DNA of 60,000 nucleotides from Cryptomeria japonica. Its lineage: Eukaryota; Streptophyta; Pinopsida; Cupressales; Cupressaceae. The notes beneath the pieces were generated by a model. It worked only from the letters and a program-made list of their open reading frames with translations. It did no database searches and had not been told where the DNA came from. This document shows, piece by piece, positions 23,266 through 34,757 of the stretch. Both the position numbers and the translations under genes were made by a program. The stretch lies in NCBI RefSeq assembly GCF_030272615.1, contig NC_081415.1, forward strand, positions 509,303,373 through 509,363,372, written 5' to 3'. The first letter of the stretch is position 1. Every line of letters starts with the position of its first letter.

Positions 23266-25470
23266 CTCTTCAGAGTATCCAAATTCAAAAATACAAAAAA
23301 AAAATCACAAAACATCAAAAATCGTTACTTGGTGAAAACCTGGCAAACAGGCGCCTTGTGATGCAAAAAAAATGAAAAATAAAAAAAGTAAAGAAAAAAC
23401 ATTTCGTCCAACGGTGAAAACCACTTCGGTGGCAGCCTGGGCAAGTACCATGGTGAAAACTGGGTCACCAATGCCATGCGTATAGACATTGCTCCTCCCT
23501 CCTTCAGGATTCACTTTCATCCTTTCACTTTGCACACACTCACAACCTATTCGTTCATAATAAACTTACCCATTCCCATCATGGCTTGTTATTGATCTAC
23601 CTAAGATTGGTTTGCCATTCATAATACACACCCCTTTTCATCTCTTTCCATCCATAATAAATCAGATCCTATCTGTGGCTAAGGCAGATCCTACGTCTAA
23701 TGATGGGGGTGGAACTGAGAGCATCACATGTTTTGAGGAGTACAGTTTCTTCCAGTTTTCTTCAGTCTATCCACGCACAATCCGCAATAAAGCAACATCT
23801 GCATCGCCAATCCGCAATAAAGTATCAATTTCATGGATTCAGTCAGTTTCAGATGAGACACAACAACAACAATGGGCTTCAACAAATCAAATCTTTCAAC
23901 AGACTCAGACAACATTATGGTTCAGTGCTATCTATCCTTTCTGTGAAAGTAAATATTGTGACCACAATCAAATAAGACTTATACAAGTGACAAGAGACAC
24001 TAAACTTGAGGACTACAGTGGATGTTGGTGTCGAGTCTTGGTTTTCTTTTGATTTTATTTTTTGGTGACATGTCTTTTAGCTTTTTCAGGATGTCTTTAA
24101 CTAGAGATTTTATCTCCAGGATGTCTTTGACTAGAAAGGCGAGGATGGGGTATTGTCACCTATTTTTCTTTGTTGTTTGTGGATTGTCTCTTAGTAAGGC
24201 TATGACTTATCCAAGGATATGAGGACACTGAGAGTCTAGTATGAACTGGGACATTCCTTGTTTGTGACTGTCTTATCTCCATGCAAACGTGTACAATGAC
24301 TTTCTGGGTCGAACATATGCCTTGATTGTCATAACCTACTTGCCATAATAAAGCTCAATGATGATAACACACAAGAATCTCTTTTCACTTTCATATCTTC
24401 TATCTTTCACCCCCCTTTCTTGATTGACTTCCATCATCCTTCTTGAGTCCGTGTAGCCCGCTATCACACGACTGAGTATAATGACACACCAAAAATATTT
24501 GCATTTCATGTAGTTGCACCTGCATGATCACATATTAAGCATTTCATACATACATATAGATATCACAATCGCATCACATCCTGCACACAACACATGTTAG
24601 CACATTTTACATTCTCATCATGTAAATATTCATTTGCATTATCATATGCATCTGCATTCCATACATTCACAATTGCATTTGCATAAACATATAAAACATA
24701 AAAGAACAAAAATATTGCATTGCATCATATACATATTGGTATCCATATCATAACCATCACATAGAAACATACATCATAGAAACATATAGAAGCATCACAT
24801 AGGTACACATGCATATAGTTTCCGCAAAGATGAATCATCTCATATATATAATCATAAGTGTCATGGTACAATGATGTCAAAATCATATGGCTACAATCAC
24901 CTGCAGGTGTCTACATCATAATACAAAATGGTACAAAAACTGATACATAGGGAGCCCTATCACAGAATTGTCAATCCTAGCCCTATTTGCTATCCTAGTC
25001 TTCCTTAGAGGACCTGCTTGAGTGTATCCTCTCAGCAACTTATCCAATCGACAGCATGTGTTTATCACAGAACTGCCGATTTGACCTAGAAGACACAAAT
25101 TCACATTTTTGGACATAAACGCGCTTTCATGACATAAACGGGCTTCGAGACTGCATAAACGTGCCTGTTCTGCATAGACACGCTTGGAATACACAGACGT
25201 GCCTATGCTCTGCACAGATGTGCCTATCTTGCATAAACATGCCTGCCTAGCACAAATGCGCCTGCACAACACAGACGCGATCGCATCCTGCACAGACACC
25301 TTTTCTGGCACAGACGCTCCTGGCACAAACACAGACGTGCCTAGCCAGCATAGATGCGCCTACACGTTTTTGACATTTTTGACATTTTCCTAAAAGCGCA
25401 TTTATTGCACTACCTAGCATGCATTAATGACAACAATTAATACAACAAAGTACGAGGAGGTTTTGTGGTA
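23266..25470 (+). other. E4 region between pol and the E5 insertion
   Basis: No sense ORF is supported. 23325-23480 has three GGTGAAAAC phrases, shared with E5. 23600-24250 is conserved with E5 and includes GGATGTCTTTGACTAG repeated twice. 24480-24860 is rich in CAT, CACAT and ATATAT steps. At about 24963-24993 the copy jumps from the phrase GGGAGCCCT directly towards TCCTAGTCTTCC. This removes the whole PMD exon 2 present in E5. 25100-25375 is the 3' repeat array, and the sequence then reaches the antisense splice-donor position, where E5 sits. Confidence 0.7.
25110..25375 (-). repeat. E4 3' array, reverse complement of the leader units
   Basis: About 13 units of the form ACAGACGCG, ACAAATGCG, ATAAACGTGCC at about 20 bp. 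Read on the minus strand the core is the GCGTCTGTG of the leader arrays. The position corresponds to the intron of the antisense PMD gene. Confidence 0.75.
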
Positions 25471-25475
25471 CTTAC
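25471..25475. repeat. E5 target-site duplication CTTAC (left)
   Basis: CTTAC before the E5 5' LTR, repeated at 41775-41779 after the E5 3' LTR. On the minus strand it reads GTAAG, the splice donor of the E4 PMD exon 1. Confidence 0.97.
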
Positions 25476-26252
25476 TGTAGACACCTAAAATTGTCATGTC
25501 TAATTAAATAAATATTTTATTTATTTAATTATCTAAGCCTAATTCTTCTATTAATTAAATAAATCTTTATTTATTTAATTAATTCATTTATCCTCTTCTA
25601 GCCTTATTTCTCATTTAAATAAATACATTTATTTATTTAAATTATCCTTTTCCTAAATTAAATAAATATTTTTATTTATTTAATTATCCTACTTCCTCTA
25701 TTAATTAAATAAATCTTTATTTATTTAATTAATTCATTAACCTTTTCTACACATGACACATGTCATTCATCTCTTAATTCATACACTACCTACCCCTTTC
25801 ATTATTTTATTATTTCTTATACCTACCCTCTAATCTTAGCCGACCTCCTTTTACACCTCTCAATCTCATCCCTCCATTTCATATTGTGTCTTCTATTTAA
25901 GGAGATGCTTCCTTCATTATCAAACCCTAATCAAGCACCCTAACTATTTGATCAATTTGCTACACTACGATCCTACTTGCAACCACATTCCGTTCTTTGT
26001 TGAGCTCTTGTGCATATAAAATCTAAGAGCAAATATATCAAGCAAGATCAATGGAGATAGGAAGAATGGAGATCAAAATCCTATTGGACATGTGATGGTA
26101 TAATCTTTGTGATTTCATTTGATTTGCATTGTCTTAGATAATCTTCATATGTTATGGTGGATCTTTGTTGATTGTTAGGCTAGGGTTTGGTGGTTGAATC
26201 CATTTAGTCTTTCAATATTTGTTATTATTGTTATCCATTTTCACCATAAACA
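25476..26252 (+). mobile_element. E5 5' LTR
   Basis: 777 bp, TGTAGACACC...CCATAAACA. Five AT palindromes lie at about 25501-25530, 25550-25583, 25613-25642, 25654-25685 and 25700-25733. A TATTTAA site at 25894-25900 is followed by GGAGATGCTTCC. U5 includes GTGATGGTATAATC. Confidence 0.97.
25501..25733. repeat. Ladder of five AT palindromes in U3
   Basis: Each palindrome is about 30 bp, with 12-15 bp arms of AATTAAATAAAT type around a 2-5 base centre, separated by 15-30 bp pyrimidine-rich linkers (CCTCTTCTAGCC, CCTACTTCCTCT). The same ladder is in all four E4/E5 LTRs. Related palindromes occur in E1 and E0. Confidence 0.85.
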
Positions 26253-26255
26253 TTT

Positions 26256-26273
26256 TGGCACGCCCGGTGGGAC
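26256..26273 (+). other. E5 primer-binding site
   Basis: TGGCACGCCCGGTGGGAC, identical to E4, three bases after the LTR end. Confidence 0.75.
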
Positions 26274-26374
26274 TCTTGTCCTTTTGCATTTAACCTTTTT
26301 GTTGTAGATTTTGCATTTTTGAAGTTGCAGATCGGACATTTTTCGATGGCATTTTAGGTTTTTCTGTGTCTACA

Positions 26375-26625
26375 AGCGTTCGGATCGCGTCTCTGATTTT
26401 CAGAAGCGTCTGCGGTGTCTGGAATCGCGTCTGTGTTTCTGCCAAATTTTATTTTGCAGGTTTCTGAAAGGGGCGTCTGTGTTTCCGAACTGCGTCTGAG
26501 TTGTTTCTGCTCGTGTCTGTGTCCAAGAGAGGCGTCTGTGTATTTTGGACGCGTCTGTGCATCGCAGAACCGCGTCTGTGTCATACAGACACGTCTATGT
26601 CTGGTATAACTGCGTCTGTGTTTTA
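26375..26625 (+). repeat. E5 leader array 1 of GCGTCTGTG units
   Basis: About eleven units at 19-23 bp, core CGCGTCTGTGT followed by six to eight variable bases, often ending CAG. Clear cores include ATCGCGTCTGTG, GGCGTCTGTG, ACGCGTCTGTG and CCGCGTCTGTG. Confidence 0.88.
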
Positions 26626-27844
26626 CTGTTTCGGAATTTTAAATTTTTCTTTGGTTCCATTTTCGGATTTCGTACTTAGGGTTTCAGATCTGGTTTATTT
26701 TTGGACTAACCCTTGCAGATCTACCTAACCAAGTTTGTGCAGCTTGTTTTGGAAGCAAAAACGTTTTTGTTGAAGGCCCCTTTTTCACAAAGTTTTTTTT
26801 GGGTTTTTCTAAAATTTACCTAACTTGTGTGCTTGCAGGAAGGGGTGATCATTTGAAACAACCCAAACTACTAACAAATTTTGTTGCAGGGCCTTGGCTA
26901 GGGTTTTATAATTTTGTTGTGTGCCTTGTTTTCATAGACTAGCAAACACTTCCATTGGTGCACTAAAATTGAATCATTGTCTTTTGTGTCTTGAGCAATA
27001 GGCTCTTTTTGTTTAATCTTTAGAGGGCCTGTCTTCCTGTGTGGTCATTAGGACTACTAGTGAGAAGAGAACGACCCAAGTGGTAGCGAGGAAAACCCAC
27101 CTCATCCGAACCACTATAATCAAATGTATTCATGGTGAAAACTATGGATAACGTGTGCTGATTAGTTCATACCGACACTATGTCTCCCCATAAACCCGTT
27201 TGATCAAATTTATTTGATCAGTTGTAGGGCGTAACCCCTACCGGCTGGGAGGCTTCTGTATTTACAGAGCTGAAAGTGCCGCATGTATGGCCACACGAGC
27301 GGATGCCCTTACTAGCACCATTTTGTTTTAGAGGCCCAAATCCTTCTAGTTGTTGGGGCAGGAGGTCGGACCTCTGGTAGCGGCCCACACACATACGGTT
27401 CTTAGTAGAGATACAAAGTTCGCCATGGGGAGTTTTCATGGGGACTGATGCTTGGCTGACCCGAGAAGTGAGTGCCGAGGGTGGAGCCAGTGAGGTCAAG
27501 CATCTAAGTATCTGTTCTGAATAGCGTAGCCTCAGGGGTAAAACCCCATGTGGGATCAACAACTATTGTCTTGGCCAGCCATAAGAATTGTGCTTGAATT
27601 ATGTTAAACATTCAAAACATTCAACACCAAACAACAAAACATTGTGTCTTTTGTGTCTTCAAGTGTATACAAAACAATTTTACACCAAACAACACACTTT
27701 TCTTGGAGTCATTTTTGGAGTCTAAACACTAGCAAACATTGAGTCCTCATCAACATTGTGTCCTCTTGTCACGAAAAACAGTCAAACAGTCAGATTTGGT
27801 CACAACAAAAATGACTTCACAGATTGGAAAAATTGCACGAAGTT

Positions 27845-28135
27845 TACAGAAACGCGTCTGTGTCTGTTTTAACAGCGTCTGGGTAATCTAAGCGCGTTTG
27901 TGAAGGGCAGAATAGCGTCTATGTTTTTAGAAGCGTCTGTGTCAAACAGAGACAGGTTTGTGTCTGGAAATTGCGTCTGTGAAGTATACAGAGGCGTCTG
28001 TGTCCAGAATTGCAAAAAAACTTTACAGTCCAGCAAACATAAACAAGAAAATCTTAGAATCGCGTCTGTGTTTAACAGAGTAGCGTCTGTGTCAGGAAAC
28101 CGCGTCTGTGAAGGATACAGTCGCGTCTGTGTTAA
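27845..28135 (+). repeat. E5 leader array 2 of GCGTCTGTG units
   Basis: About twelve units of the same core in two blocks (27845-28015 and 28065-28135) separated by an A/T spacer. Examples are AACGCGTCTGTG, AAGCGTCTGTG, ATCGCGTCTGTG and ACCGCGTCTGTG. Confidence 0.88.
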
Positions 28136-28629
28136 AAATTGCAAGAAAAAAATTTCAGAGTCCAACAAACAAGAGAAATCAGTTTCGGAATACTTGAGCT
28201 TCCTAGGTTGTTTCTTCAAGTTTCATCTAGCATTCAACCTGTCTCTGGGTCTCATACAGTCCATCATTGCTTCACATCTCATTTTACATTCATACTTGTC
28301 TGAACTTGAGTCAAAAGGTCACTTGCTTGTCCTCATCATACTTTGTCAACACACTACATACAACAACACTTTGCTAAGTGGTCCCTCATCAAGGTTTCTT
28401 ACCTTTAGGTCTCATTTGGTCTTACTTAGGGTCACGGTCAACTTACCTCATCAAGAGAAACTATCCTCTCTTTGGAAGTCACACCTACTCTACTACTTAC
28501 ATACTTGGTCTTACACTTTGGACATTGCAAGTAAACTTCAGATTCATTTACACTCCATACAACTCTTGGTCTTCCATACTCTTTCCATTTTTCATCTAGT
28601 CTCACACATCTTGGTCAAACACCTAGTTC

Positions 28630-30600
28630 ATGGTTGAAACCCGTCTTCAAAAATCTAGGAGAAAAGCTAAAGAAGCTCAAGAGTCCGCAAACATGAGTTC
28701 TTATGAGTATGACAATGATTTATTTTTCAATTCTGAGCACACTACACTGCCTGACATGGATGTTTATAGACACATTCCAAATGTTGAGAACACAGACACT
28801 ACAAATAACAATGCTACACACAATGACAATGTGGACAACCTTTCAATACAATCAGCAGACATAGAAGAATCCATAATGAATCCTCATTTCAATAGATTGG
28901 TTGAAGAGATGATGAGGAGAGATCGACAATACTTCTTACACATGATGGCACAAAGTGGAGCTAAAATACCTCATGACTTTGACATGTCTCAACTTATGGA
29001 AAATTGACCCTCGCAACAAACTCAATCCAACATGGATCAAAGGAGACCCAATAGTGGGGGAAATAGAGGACCGAATATGATGCCTGAGTCACCATCAGTT
29101 TTGCTTCAAAAACCAGAAATCCCACATACACAAGCTCAAACATATGATACTTACCTTCGAAGACCATTATGGAAGCCTTATGCAGATAGATATGTTCAAT
29201 CACATGCTCCAGCTATGGATCAATCAAAACAAGTGGATACTCAAAGGCATCCTCAAAATTTGGACATAAGGAAACCTCATGTCAAATTTGGGGGCAACAC
29301 AATGGAAAATGAAATGCCTATTGAATATGGTATATATGCACAAAATAGATATGGGGTTCCTCAACATGAAGCTATGCCAAGTGCTCCCTATATGCTGCAT
29401 CAATATAGACCTCCATATGGACATGTCTACGATCAGTATCATCCATACATGCAAGAAGCTCCTCCTGAAATTGGCGTCCCAAACATGGGGTATGCTACAA
29501 GAAATAGATCTCCTCCCAAGAGAAATTTGGAGCAACAAATAAGAGATTTACAAAAGAAAATGGAGGACATGAGTGCACCAAAACCAACATACACTATGAG
29601 AGACATATGTCCTTATCCATTTGATAAGAGCATTCCAATGCCTCCATTTCCTGCACACTTTGTGACGCCAAAATTTGACAAGTATAGAGGAAAGGGAGAC
29701 CCCAAGGCACACATACGACAATTTTTCATAGCCTGCATTGAGGTAGCGGCAGAAGAAACATATTTGATGAGGTTGTTCCCGCAGAGCTTAGGAGATCAAG
29801 CTATGGAATGGTTTTCTCAATTACCTCCTGGTATTAAGTCATGGGTTGACTTAGCAGAGGCATTCATTTAGCATTTCTCCTACAATATAGAAACAGATAT
29901 CTCAGTCACTACTTTGTGCAACACCAAGCAAAAGGAGGGAGAATCTTTTGCATCATTTTTACAAAGATGGAGAAATCTAGCCAGCAGATGCTCTTGTGAA
30001 ATTCCCCAAAAACAAATGGTAGAAATGTTCACTCAAAACGTTAACAAGGATATTGGCTATGATCTAAGGAAAGCTTGTTTGTCCACCTTCAAGGATGTTA
30101 TTGAAAAGGGCTTAGCAACAGAAAAGGTCCTAATTGAACAAGGAGTCATCAAACTATTCAAGGAAAACAAAGATGACTTTAAAGAAAAAGACAAGCCAAG
30201 ATTTTGGAATAAAAACAAGAACACAGTCAACGATGGCGTTGTTGATGCCAATACAGTGAGACCCAAGTTCATCTTTTCAGGATCAAGTTCTACAAACAAT
30301 CAAGTGAATACTCAAACAACTTCCAGACCACGAAGGAAGTACACTCCATTAGGAGAACCACTTGAATCAGTCTTCAAAAAGCTAGTGGCAAACAAAGTGA
30401 TCACAGTTCCAGATTTTCCTCCATATGAACCAAAGGTCAAACCAAATTGGTGGAATGATGATGAGTATTGTGAGTTTCATAAGAGCAAGGGTCATAAGAC
30501 AGGAAATTGCCATCAACTGAAGAATATCGTGCAAGATCTCATTGATAGAGGTGACATTGAGATTGAGGGACATTCGTCTAATCAAGAACATGAGATGTTT
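28630..30600 (+). pseudogene. gag: E5 gag (broken)
   Basis: ATG 28630 (MVETRLQKSRRKAKEAQ). Domain order as in E4: polar N-terminus, Tyr/Pro-rich part, coiled coil (NLEQQIRDLQKKMEDM), gag core at 29640-30130 (FDKYRGKGDPKAHIRQF, LFPQSLGDQAMEWF), then the CX2HX4HX4C zinc motif at about 30469-30513. Stops at 29005 (TGA) and 29869 (TAG) break it; E4 has CAA at both places. It otherwise stays in one frame with the protease. Confidence 0.9.
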
Positions 30601-32961
30601 AAAGAACCATTCCCAAAGCATGACAAAGGAAAAGCCCAAGTCACAGATGATCAGGCCAACTATACTAGAGCACCTTACAACTATGACTCAACTATCAATC
30701 ACATCTCAATGGACAATCATATCTCTACTATTACCATCAAGAACAAAAATCCTGAGAATCCTCCTCAGAGACCCAAGATTGTTCTAAGAGGTGTGGGATC
30801 TTCGTCCGAGTCTTCCTCTGAATGTCATGTAACATCTCGTCGAGGTAAAATTACTTTGCTAGGTGCCTCCACTAAAAACACCTCTTCTTCATCTACTAAA
30901 CCTGAGTATGACCTTGTAGAACAGTTAGGGAAGACACCCGCGCTCATTTCAATCCTTGAGCTCTTACGCATATCCCCTGCTCATAAGGCTATTCTTGACA
31001 AAATCTTGAGAGACACCGCCGTTCCTACTGATCTGAACGTGGACCAGTTTCAAGCCATGGCGGGATATCTTTCCATTCCACATTCCCTTACATTTACAGA
31101 AGCTGATGATGCCTCCATAAGTCAGCCACATAATGCACCATTACATATTGAAGCCTTCATACACAAGCATCGAATAAAGCGAGTCCTGATAGATGGAGGA
31201 GCTGGTCTAAACATTTGTACATTGAGCACCATTAAACAATTGGGATATTCCGATAAAGCTATGAATTCTACAAATCAAATCACCATCAAGGCCTATGATG
31301 ATGAAGAGCATTCATACAAGGGCACAGTCACCTTACCTCTAAGAATTGGGCCAGTCACAAAGGATGTGGTTTGTCAAGTCTTAGATCTAGATCTCACATA
31401 CAACATATTGCTAGGACGTCCTTGGATTCATGAAATGAGGGCAGTCCCATCAACATATCATCAATGCATTAAGTTTCCTCATAATGGAGTCGAGGTAACA
31501 GTCAACGGTGATCCAAATCCATTCATATATTGCAATAACTTGAGATCACATACTGAGACTATCATTCCCAGTAATCGTGAAGCTGTTCCTTCTTCGGCAT
31601 ACATTGACCCTGAGTCATTGAAACCTTCGACATCAAAACAAGGTGAACTTAAAGGCAAATTTCAAGACAAAGGCATGGGAGAATACACTCTAAATCAGAC
31701 AATGTATTTACGACAAGTCGTGAGCTCTTCAAAAGAATATGGAAGGCCACATCCTAACAAACAAATCTCCATCATGGCATTCAAATGGGATCCTACTACC
31801 TTTCGAAGATGGGGCGAACTGGAAGAGGAAAATTTATACAAAATGCTTTACAAAGACATTGAAGAGGACACACATGATCAGATCAATATACCTTGTGAGA
31901 AATATGCCAAAGGCTTCAAGATTCTACAAAAAATTGGGTATGATGGAAAAAGCCCTCTTGGGTTACGCAAAGAAGGCGTCATGGAACCCCTACAACCTGA
32001 ATTGACTATAAGAAGAGAACGCTCAAAGGGACTTGGTTTTCTGACTTCCAAAATACACACTAAAAGGACAGAAGAGGCATCGCAAAGCAAAGTTGCCAAA
32101 GTTCAACAAGAAGATTACTATTCCACAGATTCCAATGAATGGGAATAGGGTTCAGACAAATCCTCCAGTGACTATGAGCTCACCGAGACATTCAGAGAGC
32201 CAGATGAACCCACAGAAGAAGAGGAATTTTACAAAAAATTCAGAGTTGGTCAAGAAACAACTCATAGGGATTTCCCACAGTCTTTGTTTCAAGGTCTTAG
32301 GTCGAAATCACATAGGATGAGGACACCTGTCCCGGAAAGCGCTACTAGTGATGACAATTTGGATTCGCTTGCGATCGAAACTGATGAGGAGAGTGCCATC
32401 GATGACCTCGACGATTGCCTCGATATACCCGAATATAACCACATCTTCACTCTTAGCCCTGCAAACTCTGAAAACATTAAAGGCCTTCCCCTTGTTCATC
32501 CCCAACTCATTGACTGGGATTATGAAGGATCAGCACAATTTGACACATTTCAAAATGACGAAGCTATTATTGACTATCTTGGCATACGCGATGATCTTCC
32601 CCCTGGGGACCACAAAGCAAGATACACCATAGAACTCAACAACATGGCATATTTTGGTGAGAGTGTCGGACCTTCCAGTCGCAAAAATGTGAAAATAAGA
32701 ACAAAACAAGGGTCTTATGGCGAAAACCACACTGTGGCGCTATCTGACTCCAAAAAAGTAAAAAGAAAGGACGTATCTGAGGGCGAAAACCTCTCTGAGG
32801 CACCCGAAGATGGAAGGCTCGACATTCTCCCAGCATCATATGAGGAAAAATCATCCATGTTGGTACAGGAGACTATCAAAACAAACATTGGTACAGAAGA
32901 AGTTCCACACAACATATTCCTGGCTCAATCCTTGACAGAGTCCGAAAGGGAAAATTCATAA
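30601..32961 (+). pseudogene. E5 protease and G-patch region (broken)
   Basis: Continuous with gag. The protease has the intact core VLIDGGAGLNICTLSTIKQLG (about 31183-31245) and LLGRPWIHEMRAVPS (about 31409). The G-patch lies at about 31900-32045: KGFKILQKIGYDGKSPLGLR and RSKGLGF. The stop at 32146 (TAG) replaces a Trp codon kept in E4. The frame then continues to 32961, where a one-base deletion near 32950 (GAAAGGGAAAA against E4 GAAAGGTCAAAA) shifts it. An acidic linker separates the G-patch from RT. Confidence 0.88.
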
Positions 32962-34395
32962 GCTTCTTCAAGGAACGACAAGTCAACTTTGCATGGTCAT
33001 ACGCTGATATGCCTGGATTGGATCCGGATTTGGTAATGCATCATTTGACAGTCAAACCGGGGGCAAAGCCAGTGAAACAAAAATTAAGGAAAATGCATCC
33101 ACAAGTGGCATTACTAGTCAAAGCAGAGCTGGAGAAATTATTGGATGTCGGATTCATATGCCCAATTGATTACCCCAAATGGATCTCCAATTTAGTACCT
33201 GTCAGCAAACCAGATCGCAGCATCAGAATACGTACAGATTTCAGAGACATCAACAAAGCTTGTCCAAAGGATGACTTCCCATTACCAAATATCGACTTGA
33301 TTGTTGATCTCACAGCAGGTCATGAAATGCTATCATTAATGGATGGATTCTCTGGCTATAATCAGATAAGAATTGCACCCGAGGATCAACATAAAACATC
33401 ATTCACTTGTCCATGGGGAACTTTCTGTTGGAATGTCATGCCCTTTGGGCTGAAAAATGCAGGAGCTACATATCAAAGAGCTATGACTACTATTTTTCAT
33501 GATCTCATGCATGTAACTGTGGAAGATTATGTTGACGATCTCTTGGTCAAAACAATAGACAGAAATACACATTTGGACATACTTTCAGTCGTCTTTGATC
33601 GATTGGAAAAGTACAAGGTAAGATTAAACCCCAAGAAATGTGTCTTTGGAGTAACCTCCGGGAAACTCCTAGGATTCATCGTGTCCAAAAGAGGAATTGA
33701 AGCGGATCCAGCAAAAGTCAAAGCTATCTTGGAAATGCAACCACCAAGAAATATTAGTCAACTTCGATCCTTACAAGGGAGACTCCAGTCTATACGAAGA
33801 TTCATAGCACAACTTGCAGATAAGTGTAATCCTTTCCAGCACTTGCTACATAAAAACATCAAGTTCAAATGGGATGATAACTATCAACAGGCTTTCCAGA
33901 CGCTCAAAGACTATCTTCTAAATCCACCAGTTCTGATGCCACCAGTTCCAGATCAACCACTATTATTATACATATCAGCTACTCCAACAGCACTGGGGGC
34001 ACTCCTAGCACAACAAATAGCTGACGGCAAGGAAAAAGCAGTATACTATATCAGTCGCACATTGGTGGGATACAAGCTAAACTACACACCAATCGAGCGT
34101 GCATGTCTCACTATGGTCTTTGCTTCACAGAAATTATGACATTACATGCTCACTCACAAGACTAAGTTGATTGCAAGAATTGATCCATTAAAGTACCTTC
34201 TCAACAAAGCGACACTTACTGGGCGGCTAGCCAAATGGGTAATGATATTGAGTGAATTCGACATCGAGTATGTGGACAGAAAAGCAATAAAAGGACAAGC
34301 CATCGCAGATCAATTAGCAGATGCTCCCATGATAGATAATGTTCCTTTAAATTCAGAATTTCCAGATGAATCCATTTTAACAATATCACATGCAA
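32962..34395 (+). pseudogene. E5 reverse transcriptase and first RNase H (one stop)
   Basis: Read from about 32970 in the shifted frame. RT motifs are well kept: MPGLDPDLVMHHLTVKPGAK, RTDFRDINKACPKDDFPLP, LSLMDGFSGYNQIRIAPEDQ, and the catalytic YVDDLLVK at 33528-33539. Then come FIVSKRGIEADPAKVKAI and the RNase H segments LLYISATPTALGALLAQQ, YYISRTLVGYKLNYTPIERA. A TGA at 34137 replaces CAA of E4. The remainder (TGRLAKWVMILSEFDIEYVD) ends the domain. Of all RT copies in the window this is one of the two best preserved. Confidence 0.92.
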
Positions 34396-34757
34396 AGCCA
34401 TGGCAATTATACTTTGATGGTTCATACACACAGCATGGGGCAGGAGCTGGTATTCTCTTTATAACTCCTCAAGGCGAGTCTATACCAAAATCATACCGCT
34501 TATCATTTCCTTGCACCAACAATATAGCGGAATATGAGGCATTAACAACAGGATTACAAATTGCAGTTCAATGGAAGATCCAGGAACTTCGCGTTTTTGG
34601 AGACTCCCAACTTGTTATCCATCAAGCAATTGATGATTACCAAACAAAAGATGAAAAATTAATGCCTTACAAGCAAATAGAGGATGATTTGAAATAGCAC
34701 TTTACAAAGATAGACTTTGAGCAGATACCAAGAGAGCAGAATCGCGCCGCAGATGCT
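34396..34757 (+). pseudogene. E5 second RNase H (one stop)
   Basis: WQLYFDGSYTQHGAGAGILF, NNIAEYEALTTGLQIAV, RVFGDSQLVIHQAID and NRAADAMA give all four acidic positions. TAG at 34695 replaces CAA of E4. Position between the first RNase H and integrase is the Tat arrangement. Confidence 0.9.

Larger units (their letters stand above)
26253..28629 (+). other. E5 5' leader
   Basis: The 2.4-kb noncoding leader has array 1 (26375-26625), a central block conserved with E4 (26690-27590), array 2 (27845-28135) and a 490-base stretch before gag rich in TTGTC and CTTAC phrases, also conserved. Acceptor-like sites GCTTGCAG (near 26838) and TTGTTGCAG (near 26889) are kept, so leader splicing is possible but unproved. 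Confidence 0.7.

Noticed and set aside
24480-24860. CAT/ACAT-rich tract as a microsatellite or scaffold-attachment site
   Set aside because: Too irregular for a microsatellite, and there is no specific evidence for an attachment function. It is simply shared 3' sequence of E4 and E5.
26375-28135. CRISPR-like array (short repeats with variable spacers)
   Set aside because: Repeats are degenerate, the period varies, no cas genes exist, and the setting is a plant retrotransposon leader.
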